A stretch of DNA of 64,000 nucleotides from Paenibacillus sp. OK003 (GCF_900109515.1 NZ_FOBD01000011.1:1-64000), one strand, 5' to 3'. Counted from the stretch's first letter, positions 15,638-24,370 are shown. A program made the numbers and translations. The notes: generated by a model from the sequence alone, not told the origin.

Positions 15638-17812
15638 TCAGGGACTCTTTCGGGTCACCTCTGAAGCAAGTGGACCAAAAGCAAGGAGGCGCAAATGATT
15701 CCCATAACGTAATGCTTCTTCTCCAAGCCCAAAACGTCGATCATTTCTATCCTTCTCTGATGCTACTTTTTCGGCCAGTTGTCTGTAACGTTCATATATC
15801 CTTACTCCAGCAGCAGCGGTCTGCCTTCCTCGTTCAGCATACCCTGACGCCAGTTCCCTCCGTGATGCCTGTTCCATCCAATACAGGGCTTGGGACTGGC
15901 TGGACGCGTCAAAACGATTCTGGGCCAGGCCTTGTTCAAAATATTTCCCGGCCGACTCTCCTCTACCCGATTGAGCGGCTAACCGCCCCAGCTCTCCGTA
16001 GAGTTGGGGTGAAACAGGGGAAAAGGACAAGCTATGCACCAATATGGAGTCAGCCTTTTTCGCTGGAAGCGTACGGGACAGGGAGATGGCGATATCCGGT
16101 CTGTAGGGGTTGAACTTGTACGCCGCAGTAAGCAGAGCTTTTCGTTCAGCACCTCCTGTATCTTTTGACATGGCTAGACGATATTGTTGTTCTGCCGCCA
16201 CTTGTTGTCCAGCAAGCCAGACTGTGCCGCCAAGCCAAAACATGACGAACAGTCCGGTTAATATCCGTTGAGGCCATGGGCTTAACGGACGGAGAAAACA
16301 AGACCGTTGTGGGTCAGCCACGGATTCCTGAAGAGTTGGCGACGAGAGAGCCCAGCCCCCGAGCCAAATGAACAGCATCCAATTGAAGGTGAAGCTCCAG
16401 TCAAAGTCCATAGCGCCATGGAGGCCAAAAACAATAACCGAAGGCAGCAGGTGAGGTGCATGCCTCCACATCGTTCGCAAGGTGGAAAAGAACCATCCGG
16501 CGATGAGCAGCAACCCGATCACGCCTGTATCGAGGGCGAGATCAAGGAAGCCGTTGTGGACCTCGCCTCCGACATACGGCGAGGATTGGATGGCGCGAAA
16601 CATGTTGCGCCATGTCTCTCCCCCGTGGCCCAGCCATGCGGCCTCGGTCCAGAGCTTCAGGGCGTCCCGCCACATCTGGAGGCGGGACAGCCCTGTGCCG
16701 ACACCAGCCGCCATGCGGTCGGCGGTGGAGGCCACGGCCACAGTGGCGGCGGCGACTCCCGCCAGCACTGTGGCCGTGAGGGCAGCGGCGCGCGTACAAG
16801 CGCCGCTGTGCCACAAACGGCACAGCAGCAGCGTGCCGAGCAGCGCAGCTGCCCATGCCCCGGCCAGTGCCAGCAGGCCGGGCACGGGTGCAGGCGCCAG
16901 CTGGGCCGCAGCCAGCTGGCGGTAGAGCCAGGCCGCGCACGCCAAGGGCGCGGCCGTGGCCAGCAGCAGCGGCAGGCGGGCACCGCGCCGCTGCAAAGCG
17001 AAGGCGGCGACCGCGGCGCAGCCGGTCGCCAGCCAAGCGCCGCGCGACTCGCTCAGCAGGAGCGCGGCTTGCGCGGGCATGAGCGGCAGTGCTGCCGCGA
17101 TGAGCCGCCCGGCCGACAACGGCCGGGCCATGGCGCGCGCGGCGGCAGCCAGCCGCTCCAATGCGTACATGCCAACAATGGCACCGTACGCATTAGGGTA
17201 CTGCAGCAATCCGCCGAGCCGGGCTCCAGCGGAGCTGATCTCGGGGTCAGCGGTTCGCATGACCCCATAAGGCAGCGGCAGCACACCGCACGCGGCTAGC
17301 ACTCCGCTTAGAACAAACAGGCCGCCTGCCAATTGCCAGCCACAGGCAAACCAACGCGTTCCGTTCGCGCGTGATGCCAGTATGACGGTTAGCAACGCAA
17401 ATATCGCCAGAAGGCTCCAGCGCAGCATCTCATCCAAGCTTCCCTGTACGCTGACAGAGCCCATCCATACATGCAGGCCAAACCAGACTGCCATAGCCAG
17501 GGGCCAAAGCATCCAGCCGAAATGAGCATGCTGCATAATGGCCACATATAGTTGTTTGAGGTAATCCAACCACGGAGAAATCCCCAGCTGCCCGCTCGTC
17601 TTCGGTGCATTGAAGCACATAATAAACAAAACAAACCAAATAAGTACACTGCCTGATGCCATCAATACCATAGGATATATGTCTGTAGCATAAAACAATC
17701 CCCTACATAGACATCCTGCCAACAGTAAAGCCACTGCAATTAAACCAAGAACTGCCGTTAATGCCGATTCTGAACTGCACTTGGCTTTCTCATCTGATTT
17801 CCCTCCCTTCAT
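15638..17812 (-). CDS. O-antigen ligase/polymerase-type (Wzy_C) membrane protein
   Basis: 724 residues with 11-14 predicted membrane segments. The central Wzy_C region is seen around GLLQYPNAYGAIVGMY, LLLSESRGAWLAT and the loop ending VGGEVHNGFLDLALDTGVIG, with conserved Arg and His. A C-terminal soluble part (about 580-710) has TPR-like helices. Proteins of this family polymerise or ligate polysaccharide repeats at the membrane. In a Gram-positive an exopolysaccharide or secondary wall polymer role is likely. The start ATG at 17812 has a GGAG SD. The middle third is strikingly GC- and Ala-rich. An intrinsic terminator and candidate leader RNA lie directly upstream. Confidence 0.85.
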   Translation of the reverse strand: MKGGKSDEKAKCSSESALTAVLGLIAVALLLAGCLCRGLFYATDIYPMVLMASGSVLIWFVLFIMCFNAPKTSGQLGISPWLDYLKQLYVAIMQHAHFGWMLWPLAMAVWFGLHVWMGSVSVQGSLDEMLRWSLLAIFALLTVILASRANGTRWFACGWQLAGGLFVLSGVLAACGVLPLPYGVMRTADPEISSAGARLGGLLQYPNAYGAIVGMYALERLAAAARAMARPLSAGRLIAAALPLMPAQAALLLSESRGAWLATGCAAVAAFALQRRGARLPLLLATAAPLACAAWLYRQLAAAQLAPAPVPGLLALAGAWAAALLGTLLLCRLWHSGACTRAAALTATVLAGVAAATVAVASTADRMAAGVGTGLSRLQMWRDALKLWTEAAWLGHGGETWRNMFRAIQSSPYVGGEVHNGFLDLALDTGVIGLLLIAGWFFSTLRTMWRHAPHLLPSVIVFGLHGAMDFDWSFTFNWMLFIWLGGWALSSPTLQESVADPQRSCFLRPLSPWPQRILTGLFVMFWLGGTVWLAGQQVAAEQQYRLAMSKDTGGAERKALLTAAYKFNPYRPDIAISLSRTLPAKKADSILVHSLSFSPVSPQLYGELGRLAAQSGRGESAGKYFEQGLAQNRFDASSQSQALYWMEQASRRELASGYAERGRQTAAAGVRIYERYRQLAEKVASEKDRNDRRFGLGEEALRYGNHLRLLAFGPLASEVTRKSP

Positions 17813-17863
17813 GCGTCCCTCTCCTTTCTCCTGACTTCTTATTCTTCTTAATTAATTTCAATC

Positions 17864-17899
17864 AAAAAAAAGACAGAAGCCCCATTAGGGTCTTCTGCC
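17864..17899 (-). terminator. Intrinsic terminator just upstream of the polymerase gene
   Basis: On the minus strand GGCAGAAGACCC / GGGGCTTCTGTC forms a 12-position stem with one mismatch and a UAAU loop, followed by eight T. It ends about 50 nt before the polymerase ATG. It may end the upstream methyltransferase transcript (190 nt away) or act as an attenuator for the polymerase. No good promoter is visible between it and the ATG. Confidence 0.85.
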
Positions 17900-18012
17900 T
17901 GATTACATGCCTTTGGCACATTATATATATTTTCACGGGACCCTCTTATCAGTATGTCCCGTCAACGGCGATGGCAGACGAACTGCATCGTCTCAAAGGA
18001 TCAAGCAACTCA
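17896..18012 (-). ncRNA. Candidate structured leader RNA (riboswitch-like), class not recognised
   Basis: On the minus strand UGCUUGAU (18000-18007) pairs fully with AUCAGGCA (17896-17903), closing a multiloop of three hairpins: CGAUGCAG / CUGC-C-AUCG (17969-17990), ACGGGAC / GUCCCGU (17935-17962) and AUGUGCC / GGCAUGU (17905-17921). The closing helix uses four bases of the downstream terminator stem, so the two may compete. It matches no riboswitch class I know. An alternative is a 22-codon leader ORF (17949-18017) with an AAGGA SD. Confidence 0.4.
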
Positions 18013-18018
18013 ATCATA

Positions 18019-18047
18019 TATCTATCCTTTTTACCATCTGACGTCAA
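18019..18047 (-). promoter_or_regulatory. Candidate promoter of the leader RNA
   Basis: On the minus strand TTGACG (18042-18047), 17-nt spacer, TAGATA (18019-18024). Transcription would begin near 18012, a few bases before the closing helix of the leader. Confidence 0.45.
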
Positions 18048-18088
18048 ACGTTATCCATCACACTTCATTTTTCCATAAGCATCCACAT

Positions 18089-19411
18089 TCAACAGTGATC
18101 ACAGTGGCTGGCATCTTGGGTGACACCTTTGGTCGATTCCCCATTTGAATTCTCCTGGCTCGCATCTGCCCCTTGGTTCGGTGCAGCTTCTTTCAGCTTG
18201 CCACCACCTGGGAGCAAGTCCGCACAAGCCCGCTCCAAATAAGGATCTGCGTGAATGAAATCACGGAATGCGGTATATTCGTTCCACATGTCAGCAGTCT
18301 GCCCAGCCTGGCCTCGTACGGCACGGATTAAAATATTTTTCGGCGTATGCTCCATGTCGATAAATTCAAGCAGCTGCGTTTTGTATCCCATCAGATCGAG
18401 CAGCTTGGCCCGAATGGCATCGGTTGCCAAAGCGGAGAAACGTTCCTTCAGAATACCGTGTGACAACAACGGGTTCATCACGTTGGATTCAATCTGATCA
18501 AATAGCTCATGCTGACAGCACGGTACAGACAGAATGACCGAAGCGCCCCAACGAACGGCTTTCTCCAAAGCAGCATCGGTTGCTGTATCACAGGCATGCA
18601 GCGTTACAACCATATCCACTTCATTCAACTCGTCATAGTCAGCGATGTCTCCAACGAGGAACTTCAGGTCACCGTAATGCAATTTGTTTGCCAGATCATT
18701 GCAGTGTTCAATAACATCGGCTTTTAAGTCGAGGCCAATAATTTTAAGCGATCTGCGCTGCTGTACGGACAAATAGTGATATAAAGCAAAGGTGAGATAA
18801 GACTTCCCGCAACCAAAATCAACAATGGTAAGTGGACGGCCCTCCGGCAGATGCGGGATGACGTCCTGAACCATTTCGAGGAAACGGTTGATCTGTCTGA
18901 ACTTGTCGTACTTGCGAGCCAAAACGCGGCCTTCCTCGCTCATAATCCCCAGCTCGACCAGGAACGAAACGGGAACTCCATCTTCCAGCACATATTGCTT
19001 TTTGCGATTATGCGAGAGGTCCACCGCAGTCTTGGAAGGCGACTTGGTCAAGATGGACACTTTATATTTTTTGCTGATCAAAATTTGATAGTCTGCGTCT
19101 GTAGTACAGAGCAGTCCTTGACGAAACGTCTCTTCGCATAGCAAAGTCATGCGCTCTGCCGCTTCATCCGGAGTCAAATTCTCGTGCAGCACTTTGTTGG
19201 TATAATGAAATGCGAATTGATAATGAAGCTGATTCTTGAGCGTTACCGGCTTGACTTGCACTTTCGTATACGAGACATTGTCCCGTCTGCGCAGCTGGCT
19301 CCAGGTCGCTGTAATCAGCGAATTCTGTTCAAAGATGTCTTGTATAAGCTTTCGCAATGAATCCACGGGGGTACATCTCACTTTCGATTTGGTTTGGTCA
19401 ACCGTTACCAT
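18089..19411 (-). CDS. Class I SAM-dependent methyltransferase
   Basis: 440 residues. The SAM-binding motif I is TIVDFGCGKSYLTFALYHYL, followed by LKIIGLDLKADVIEHCNDLA, VGDIADYDELNEVDMVVTLH and SVPCCQHELFDQI, the pattern of the Methyltransf_32-type RNA or protein methyltransferases. A long N-terminal region (1-180) may bind the substrate. A Gly/Glu/Asn-rich tail is probably disordered. The frame opens with a TTG at 19435, while the first ATG is 19411. Neither has an ideal SD, so the start is uncertain by 8 residues. Confidence 0.8.
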   Translation of the reverse strand: MVTVDQTKSKVRCTPVDSLRKLIQDIFEQNSLITATWSQLRRRDNVSYTKVQVKPVTLKNQLHYQFAFHYTNKVLHENLTPDEAAERMTLLCEETFRQGLLCTTDADYQILISKKYKVSILTKSPSKTAVDLSHNRKKQYVLEDGVPVSFLVELGIMSEEGRVLARKYDKFRQINRFLEMVQDVIPHLPEGRPLTIVDFGCGKSYLTFALYHYLSVQQRRSLKIIGLDLKADVIEHCNDLANKLHYGDLKFLVGDIADYDELNEVDMVVTLHACDTATDAALEKAVRWGASVILSVPCCQHELFDQIESNVMNPLLSHGILKERFSALATDAIRAKLLDLMGYKTQLLEFIDMEHTPKNILIRAVRGQAGQTADMWNEYTAFRDFIHADPYLERACADLLPGGGKLKEAAPNQGADASQENSNGESTKGVTQDASHCDHC

Positions 19412-19457
19412 ACCACAATTCCGTTCCCTCTCCAAGTGAACGGCGTATTCAATCGGT

Positions 19458-20147
19458 TTATCGATTTAGCTCGGCAAGCCCCTCTTCCACTTCCTCACGG
19501 GGTAAACCGCCTTCCTGAAGTTGCTGATCTTCAAGCCTCATTAATCTTTCATAGAATGCCTGCACATCATCACGATATTGAATGAGATGTTCATCACCCA
19601 CCTGCAGAAGTCTGTACCAGCTATTCTCAGCCTGATCATAACGCCCCTGCTGTTCACGATACAGGGCAAGCTGCTTTTCCGTTCGTGCCGGAAGTTCGTA
19701 TTGTTTCGTCTGCTCCAATATTCCCTCCACACGATCTGGTGCATCCAGCAGCTTCGGATTAGCCCCATGATTCAGTGCGTACAGGTAAAAATGAAGTGAT
19801 CTCATCAGACGAATGAGTGCTTCATCCTCTGAATCCATTTTTTCCTGGTCATCTATGCCCTCTACTTTGGCTTTTTCATTATAAATGTACGCCTCTTCTT
19901 CGATCAGCCTGGCGGCTTGTTGCAGATTGTCCACTTCAATGACGCCGCGAAAACGGAACATTTCAATGACATCCTCGGCCGGCAGTGAGTTCAGCAGAGA
20001 TAAATTCAGTCCAAACTGCCTGCGCAGCAGCTCGTCCAGCTCGGACAGAGCCTCCGTGTGTTTTCGCTGTTGTTTGAGTGTAAATACTTTGCCGATCGCT
20101 TCTGTCATTTCCTCCATCATGCGGAGCAGATAATCTTTCCTGAACAT
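19458..20147 (-). CDS. DUF6483 family protein
   Basis: 229 residues, soluble, helical and rich in charged residues. It begins MFRKDYLLRMMEEMTEAIGK, the characteristic opening of this Firmicute family. The C-terminal half (ALYREQQGRYDQAENSWYRLL) reads like TPR helices. Function is unknown. GAGGGG lies 9 nt before the chosen ATG; the longer frame to 20198 has no SD. It lies 46 nt upstream of the methyltransferase start, so they may share a transcript. Confidence 0.75.
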   Translation of the reverse strand: MFRKDYLLRMMEEMTEAIGKVFTLKQQRKHTEALSELDELLRRQFGLNLSLLNSLPAEDVIEMFRFRGVIEVDNLQQAARLIEEEAYIYNEKAKVEGIDDQEKMDSEDEALIRLMRSLHFYLYALNHGANPKLLDAPDRVEGILEQTKQYELPARTEKQLALYREQQGRYDQAENSWYRLLQVGDEHLIQYRDDVQAFYERLMRLEDQQLQEGGLPREEVEEGLAELNR

Positions 20148-20287
20148 GCTATGTGCCCCCTCATCGTTCGATCGTGTACCTTCCAGTTTCACTTGCATGA
20201 TCCATTCTCATCATTTTAATTCATGCCATGACAAAAAGCCAAAACATGGTCTAATGGCTCTCCCCATGCTCTGACCCTGAACAAATA

Positions 20288-20325
20288 AAACCCCTGCCGT
20301 TCTGGAACGAACGTTGCAGGGGTTT
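20288..20325. terminator. Terminator
   Basis: Perfect 10-bp arms AAACCCCTGC / GCAGGGGTTT. It lies downstream of the minus-strand hydrolase gene and upstream of DUF6483. Confidence 0.8.
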
Positions 20326-20387
20326 AGCAAGGTACCGACTTCCGCCAAGGAGGCGAAATGATCCGATACTCTATTCATGTTCCATTA

Positions 20388-21179
20388 TTATTTCGATAAT
20401 CCCGTCAAAAATTGTTTAATGACCTGAATTAATTCTTCCGGAGCTTCATACATGCTCATATGTCCTGCTCCAGAAATCACGGCTTTTGTAATATGTGGCT
20501 TGTCACTTGTAAATGTACGTTCCGGCGGAATGACAGCATCCTTCTCTCCGGCAACCAGCAGGACAGGAAGCGGTGTAGCAGACAATACATCACGGCGGTC
20601 CGGACGTTCCCGCATAGCCAGTGCAGCTCCAGTTGCCCCTTGCGGTGCAGTCTGGTAACCGATTTCCTTCACACGTGTCACTAGCGTCGATAGCGATTCC
20701 ACATGTTCTGGTGCAAACAAACCGGGAACCAGCCCATCTACAAAGTGAACAATGCCTTCCGTCTGAATGGTGGATACTGCGCGAAGGCGTTTTTCCTTAC
20801 CCTCCTCACTATCCGGATACGCTGTGGAATGAATCAAGCCGAAGGCATTCAATCGTTCTGGGTGGCGCTGTGCAATAGAAAGTGCGATATATCCGCCCAT
20901 GGAGTGACCGAGCAGGACAGCCTTATCTACCTTTAGCTCGTCCATTAATTGCAATACGTCGTTGCCCATCTGATCAATCGTATAGCTACCTACAGGCGCG
21001 TCCGTTTTGCCATGTCCACGCAGATCGGGTACGATGCAACGATAGCTGCGTGCAAGCTCAGGCACCACTTCATCCCAGTAGGATGAACTGCCGCAGTATC
21101 CGTGGAGCAAAATGAGTGCTTCTCCCTTACCCTGTTCGGCATAACAAATCGTCGTTCCGTCACACATCACTTTTTCCAT
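20388..21179 (-). CDS. Alpha/beta hydrolase
   Basis: 263 residues, a complete alpha/beta fold. The oxyanion HG motif is in LILLHGYCGSSSYWD, the nucleophile elbow is LLGHSMGGYIALSIA (Ser about 93), the acidic residue is likely Asp in AGEKDAVIPP, and the catalytic His is in SGAGHMSMYEAPEELI. The sequence resembles esterases or 3-oxoadipate enol-lactonase-like enzymes. No substrate can be assigned. SD is GAGAGAGGG before the ATG. Confidence 0.87.
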   Translation of the reverse strand: MEKVMCDGTTICYAEQGKGEALILLHGYCGSSSYWDEVVPELARSYRCIVPDLRGHGKTDAPVGSYTIDQMGNDVLQLMDELKVDKAVLLGHSMGGYIALSIAQRHPERLNAFGLIHSTAYPDSEEGKEKRLRAVSTIQTEGIVHFVDGLVPGLFAPEHVESLSTLVTRVKEIGYQTAPQGATGAALAMRERPDRRDVLSATPLPVLLVAGEKDAVIPPERTFTSDKPHITKAVISGAGHMSMYEAPEELIQVIKQFLTGLSK

Positions 21180-21255
21180 ATAAATCCCTCTCTCTGCGCG
21201 AATTAAATTAATTCAAGTTGTATATTATTAAGCCCGCATATCATTAATGAAACGT

Positions 21256-21798
21256 TTATCTGTATTTCACTGCTTCGGCGACCGCCTCTGCAATCGATCT
21301 GGACATGCCCATAACGAAATGAAGCGAGGTCATCTGTAGAATGGAATAAGGTCTCGGTCCATTAGCGTTCACTACAACAGCCACGCTGTAATGACCAACT
21401 GGCGGCAGCTTGCCTCCAACCGATTTTGCCGGAATCAGTGGATGTTCTGCAAGATAGTATGTTCCTACTGCCTGTTTTGGACCCAGACAAGCATCTATAG
21501 CAATGATGGCATGATGTGACGGGACAAGCGCCAGCCTCTTCTCCAGCGTATCCGCATCGCAAGGAGAAGACAGAGTCCCTACAACGTGATTTACTCCGGC
21601 CTCCTGCAGCAGACTGCCTGTCAGTGGGCCCAGTGCATCTCCGGTGGAACGGTCTGTCCCGATACAGACAAAGGTGATTTCATCCGGTGAATGAAGCTTA
21701 TAGATGTGCTTGAAAAATAATACCAAGTCTTCTCCCTGCACATTTTGGCGGGCTTCCCTACTTTGATGACGAACCAATTCCCGCTTATATACGGCCAA
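21256..21798 (-). CDS. yyaC: YyaC family spore protein (DUF1256)
   Basis: 180 residues. Conserved YyaC segments are FVCIGTDRSTGDALGPLTGS, VIGT-like VGTLSSPCDADTLE, IAIDACLG and a Gly-rich SVGGKLPPVGHYSVAVVVN. YyaC resembles the GPR protease that degrades small acid-soluble spore proteins and is made during sporulation. Its activity is not well defined. The frame opens at 21819, but AAAGGAGGT sits 6 nt before a TTG at 21798 and fixes the start. It supports an endospore former. Confidence 0.88.
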   Translation of the reverse strand: MAVYKRELVRHQSREARQNVQGEDLVLFFKHIYKLHSPDEITFVCIGTDRSTGDALGPLTGSLLQEAGVNHVVGTLSSPCDADTLEKRLALVPSHHAIIAIDACLGPKQAVGTYYLAEHPLIPAKSVGGKLPPVGHYSVAVVVNANGPRPYSILQMTSLHFVMGMSRSIAEAVAEAVKYR

Positions 21799-21957
21799 TC
21801 TGTTACCTCCTTTACACATGTACTTCCAACCTGAGGCTCTATTGTTATATTCCTCATTTTACCCGATGCTTGATTTCGTCGCAAAAGCATTGGCCTGAGC
21901 CTGTCCAATCATGATACAATGACAACAGTTTCCGATACGGAAGGGATGGACATAACG

Positions 21958-22182
21958 ATGGATTTAACGCAAGCAACCGCAGCCAACATGGAATATATGA
22001 TTGAAGCAATCAAAACGAAGTTGCGGATGGCCAGTGGAGCTGCCATGCAGGCTTCGTCTTTCCCAATTGAGAAGTATGAAGATTTGTTTGATCTGTATGA
22101 AATGGTCCTAAGCAAGGAACATCTGAGTATCTCTGAAGTGGAAGCTGTCGCTTCCGAACTGGGTAATCTCCGCAAATCCTAG
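21958..22182 (+). CDS. UPF0435/DUF1128 family protein (YfkK-like)
   Basis: 74 residues. The pattern MEYMIEAIKTKLRMASGAAM, YEDLFDLYEMVLSKEH and ISEVEAVASELGNLRK matches the small helical UPF0435 family, known from B. subtilis YfkK. Function is unknown. Of the in-frame ATG codons (21919, 21946, 21958), the last gives the usual family start. It is divergent from yyaC. Confidence 0.8.
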   Translation: MDLTQATAANMEYMIEAIKTKLRMASGAAMQASSFPIEKYEDLFDLYEMVLSKEHLSISEVEAVASELGNLRKS

Positions 22183-22244
22183 GGCGGCATCGCCCAGCAA
22201 ACTTTGAGTGACTCTTTTACGAAGGTATCTACAACAAGCCGTAC

Positions 22245-22287
22245 AAAAAGGACCTGTTCTCCACATCACAGTGGAGACAGGTCCTTT
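22245..22287. terminator. Bidirectional terminator between convergent genes
   Basis: AAAAGGACCTGT-TCTCCAC pairs with GTGGAGA-CAGGTCCTTTT around an ATCACA loop. It lies between the UPF0435 gene (+) and pirin (-). Confidence 0.9.
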
Positions 22288-22302
22288 TGCAGTTGTTTTT
22301 GG

Positions 22303-23028
22303 TCAAGGCAAATCCACCAATACAAATTCAGCCGTCTCGCTGCCTGTACCTGTAATTTGCAGATCACAGCTTTTGCGGATTCGTGCAGCATCACCCGGCT
22401 TGAGATTGAAATTGCCGTCTGAACATACAATCTCGATATGGCCACTAATCAGGAAGAGATGTGTACGCCGATCTTCATGTTGAGGGTACATTAATTTTTG
22501 ACCGGATTCCAGATGGGATAGATAACAAGTTACATCCTGTGAAATAGGCAATGCTCCCTCGGCTCCTTCTCCCCCTTGCCCCGATACAATCGGACAAAGA
22601 CGGTTCAGATGCTCCTGAGCCTCTACACGACGATTAGTATACGAGGGCTTCAGCATGCGCTGGGATGGCAGGAACCACATCTGTAGAAAGCGTACCGGTT
22701 CATCCTCGGACGGGTTAGTCTCTGAATGCTCTACGCCGGTGCCCGCACTCATGACCTGAACCGTTCCCGGTTCCAACAATTGCTCCGTTCCCATACTATC
22801 CGTATGTTTCAACGTACCTGATATGACATAACTAACAATCTCCAAGTCATGATGTGGATGTCGCTTAAAGCCTTCCTGCGGCATCAGTGTGTTGTCATTA
22901 TGAGCCAAAAGACAGCCAAAATGGGCATTGCTTGGATCATCATAGTCCGCAAAGGAAAAGCTGAATTCACTGTGTATCCAACCTCGATCCGACGTGTGCC
23001 TTTCTTCCGATGTCACTACTTTAATCAT
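22303..23028 (-). CDS. Pirin family protein
   Basis: 241 residues, two cupin domains. The metal-binding pirin motif is HPHHDLEIVSYVISG plus HSETNP, giving the three His and one Glu of the iron site. Bacterial pirins include quercetinases and proteins that respond to oxidative or electrophile stress. ATG codons occur at 23034 and 23028. GGAGG is 3 nt from the first and 9 nt from the second, so the second is chosen. A promoter with two palindromes lies upstream, suggesting repressor control. Confidence 0.88.
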   Translation of the reverse strand: MIKVVTSEERHTSDRGWIHSEFSFSFADYDDPSNAHFGCLLAHNDNTLMPQEGFKRHPHHDLEIVSYVISGTLKHTDSMGTEQLLEPGTVQVMSAGTGVEHSETNPSEDEPVRFLQMWFLPSQRMLKPSYTNRRVEAQEHLNRLCPIVSGQGGEGAEGALPISQDVTCYLSHLESGQKLMYPQHEDRRTHLFLISGHIEIVCSDGNFNLKPGDAARIRKSCDLQITGTGSETAEFVLVDLP

Positions 23029-23090
23029 GTTCATCCACCTCCAAGGGTTTAGAGCTGCCGCACTTTCGCAGCAGTTCTTGCGTGTATATT

Positions 23091-23126
23091 TAGAATTCTA
23101 TAGATCAATACCAGTTGGTATGTCAT
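23091..23126 (-). promoter_or_regulatory. Pirin promoter with two palindromic operator candidates
   Basis: On the minus strand ATGACA (23121-23126), 18-nt spacer, TATAGA (23097-23102). The spacer holds the inverted repeat ATACCA-N2-TGGTAT (23108-23121), and the -10 overlaps the palindrome TAGAATTCTA (23091-23100). This layout is what a dimeric repressor would bind. The regulator is not identified. Confidence 0.5.
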
Positions 23127-23171
23127 CTTTACCCGTGGTCCGGGAATTCTAATCACGCCCCTTGCATATGG

Positions 23172-24191
23172 TTATACGCTTTCTTCAGGTGAGTGAAGCT
23201 TGAATTCGCTCTCTGCCCGCCCTACGACTTTACCTGCGTCGTTCCGAATGTCAGGTGGATATACTTCTGCCAGTCGTTCGATGGTTTTCCGATTGCTGTA
23301 GCCAATCTGCTCCAGAATGGATTGGGCAATATAGGCCCATTCTTCTTCCGAACCATCAAGCACTTTGAACGTAATTCCGAGGCGTTCCTTTTTCAGGGCA
23401 AAACCAAATACACCCTTGAAGCCACCTTTAGCTACAATGTTGCTGTCTTCCAGCAGCACGGAATCCACACGCTGCGTTCCTCCTACCATTAACGGATATT
23501 CGTTCATGGCTCCAGTAATGGTCTCTACCGCGGAACGTGTAGACAGGTCCTCGATCAGATCCGGGCAAGCCAGCTTCAGATATGCGTTCGACAATGCCGA
23601 CAATGGCAACGAAAATACCGGAAAGCCGCAGCCATCCGTCCCAAGTTTAATCTCTTGCTGTTCAATCCCTGCCATATAGGCCATGGTCTCCAGAATTTCA
23701 CGCTGTACCGGATGTTCTGGCTCTGCATAACTTCCCAAATCGGCCTGTTTCATCTGAGTGTATGCGAGAACGCCCAGATGTTTGCCGGAGCAGTTGTGGA
23801 GGATACGACGCTTCTCTCCTTGAGCACGCAGCCATTGATTCCGGCTTTCTTCATTGAGTGGGTAACTCGGTGCGCAAATCAAGCACTCTTCACCCAATCC
23901 TATTTTGCTTTTGATCTGTTCCAGCACCTGAATATGCATCGGTTCGGATCGGTGCGAGGAAGACATGATCGCAATCTCCTGAGCTGTCAGTCCATAATGT
24001 CCGGCAATACCGGCACGAATCCCCGGAATGGCCTGAAAAGGCTTGGCAGATGAACGGGTAAACGTTCTAAAATGTGGGTCTCCGGCTGAATATACAACAT
24101 TGCCGTTCTCATCGGTAATGCTTATGTGTCCGTAATGGGCGCATTCCATAACGCCCGCACGGTATTCTTTAATTAACAGGGCACTCTCCAT
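23172..24191 (-). CDS. L-asparaginase, rhizobial (AnsII) type
   Basis: 339 residues, matching the family of Rhizobium etli asparaginase II, unrelated to the E. coli enzymes. The Ser-x-x-Lys pair in FTRSSAKPFQA and the Cys/Lys/Cys residues in NCSGKHLG and DGCGFPVF correspond to the reported catalytic and zinc site. It would hydrolyse asparagine to aspartate and ammonia in the cytoplasm. The ATG at 24191 has AAAGGAG upstream, and the earlier frame start at 24239 is unsupported. Confidence 0.88.
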   Translation of the reverse strand: MESALLIKEYRAGVMECAHYGHISITDENGNVVYSAGDPHFRTFTRSSAKPFQAIPGIRAGIAGHYGLTAQEIAIMSSSHRSEPMHIQVLEQIKSKIGLGEECLICAPSYPLNEESRNQWLRAQGEKRRILHNCSGKHLGVLAYTQMKQADLGSYAEPEHPVQREILETMAYMAGIEQQEIKLGTDGCGFPVFSLPLSALSNAYLKLACPDLIEDLSTRSAVETITGAMNEYPLMVGGTQRVDSVLLEDSNIVAKGGFKGVFGFALKKERLGITFKVLDGSEEEWAYIAQSILEQIGYSNRKTIERLAEVYPPDIRNDAGKVVGRAESEFKLHSPEESV

Positions 24192-24291
24192 GCGAGTTCT
24201 CTCCTTTATACTCCCGAATTCATCTCTGCTTTGCGTCACGACGCCGCATGGGATATCTTAAATAGTATAGTACAAAAGCGACGTTTTTACA

Positions 24292-24317
24292 GTTTTTTCG
24301 ACAGACATTTCGGGTAA
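24292..24317 (+). promoter_or_regulatory. Sigma-B-type promoter of the PAP2 gene
   Basis: GTTTTT (24292-24297), 14-nt spacer, GGGTAA (24312-24317). It lies 54 nt upstream of the PAP2 ATG. The spacing is identical to the other sigma-B-like sites in this island. Confidence 0.6.
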
Positions 24318-24370
24318 TCCTTTATCAATCTTTATCTACCTACTACCATTACTGAAGGAGATACTTATTT

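Noticed and set aside
16307..17299. Long plus-strand frame of 330 codons opposite the polymerase gene
   Set aside because: It is antisense to a well-supported membrane protein, lies in the GC-rich block where stop codons are rare, has low-complexity Gly/Gln/Arg/His content and no SD.
17949..18017. 22-codon ORF with AAGGA SD in the leader of the polymerase gene
   Set aside because: Not annotated as a gene because the predicted transcription start falls at its ATG and the same bases form the structured leader; kept as an alternative reading in the leader finding.
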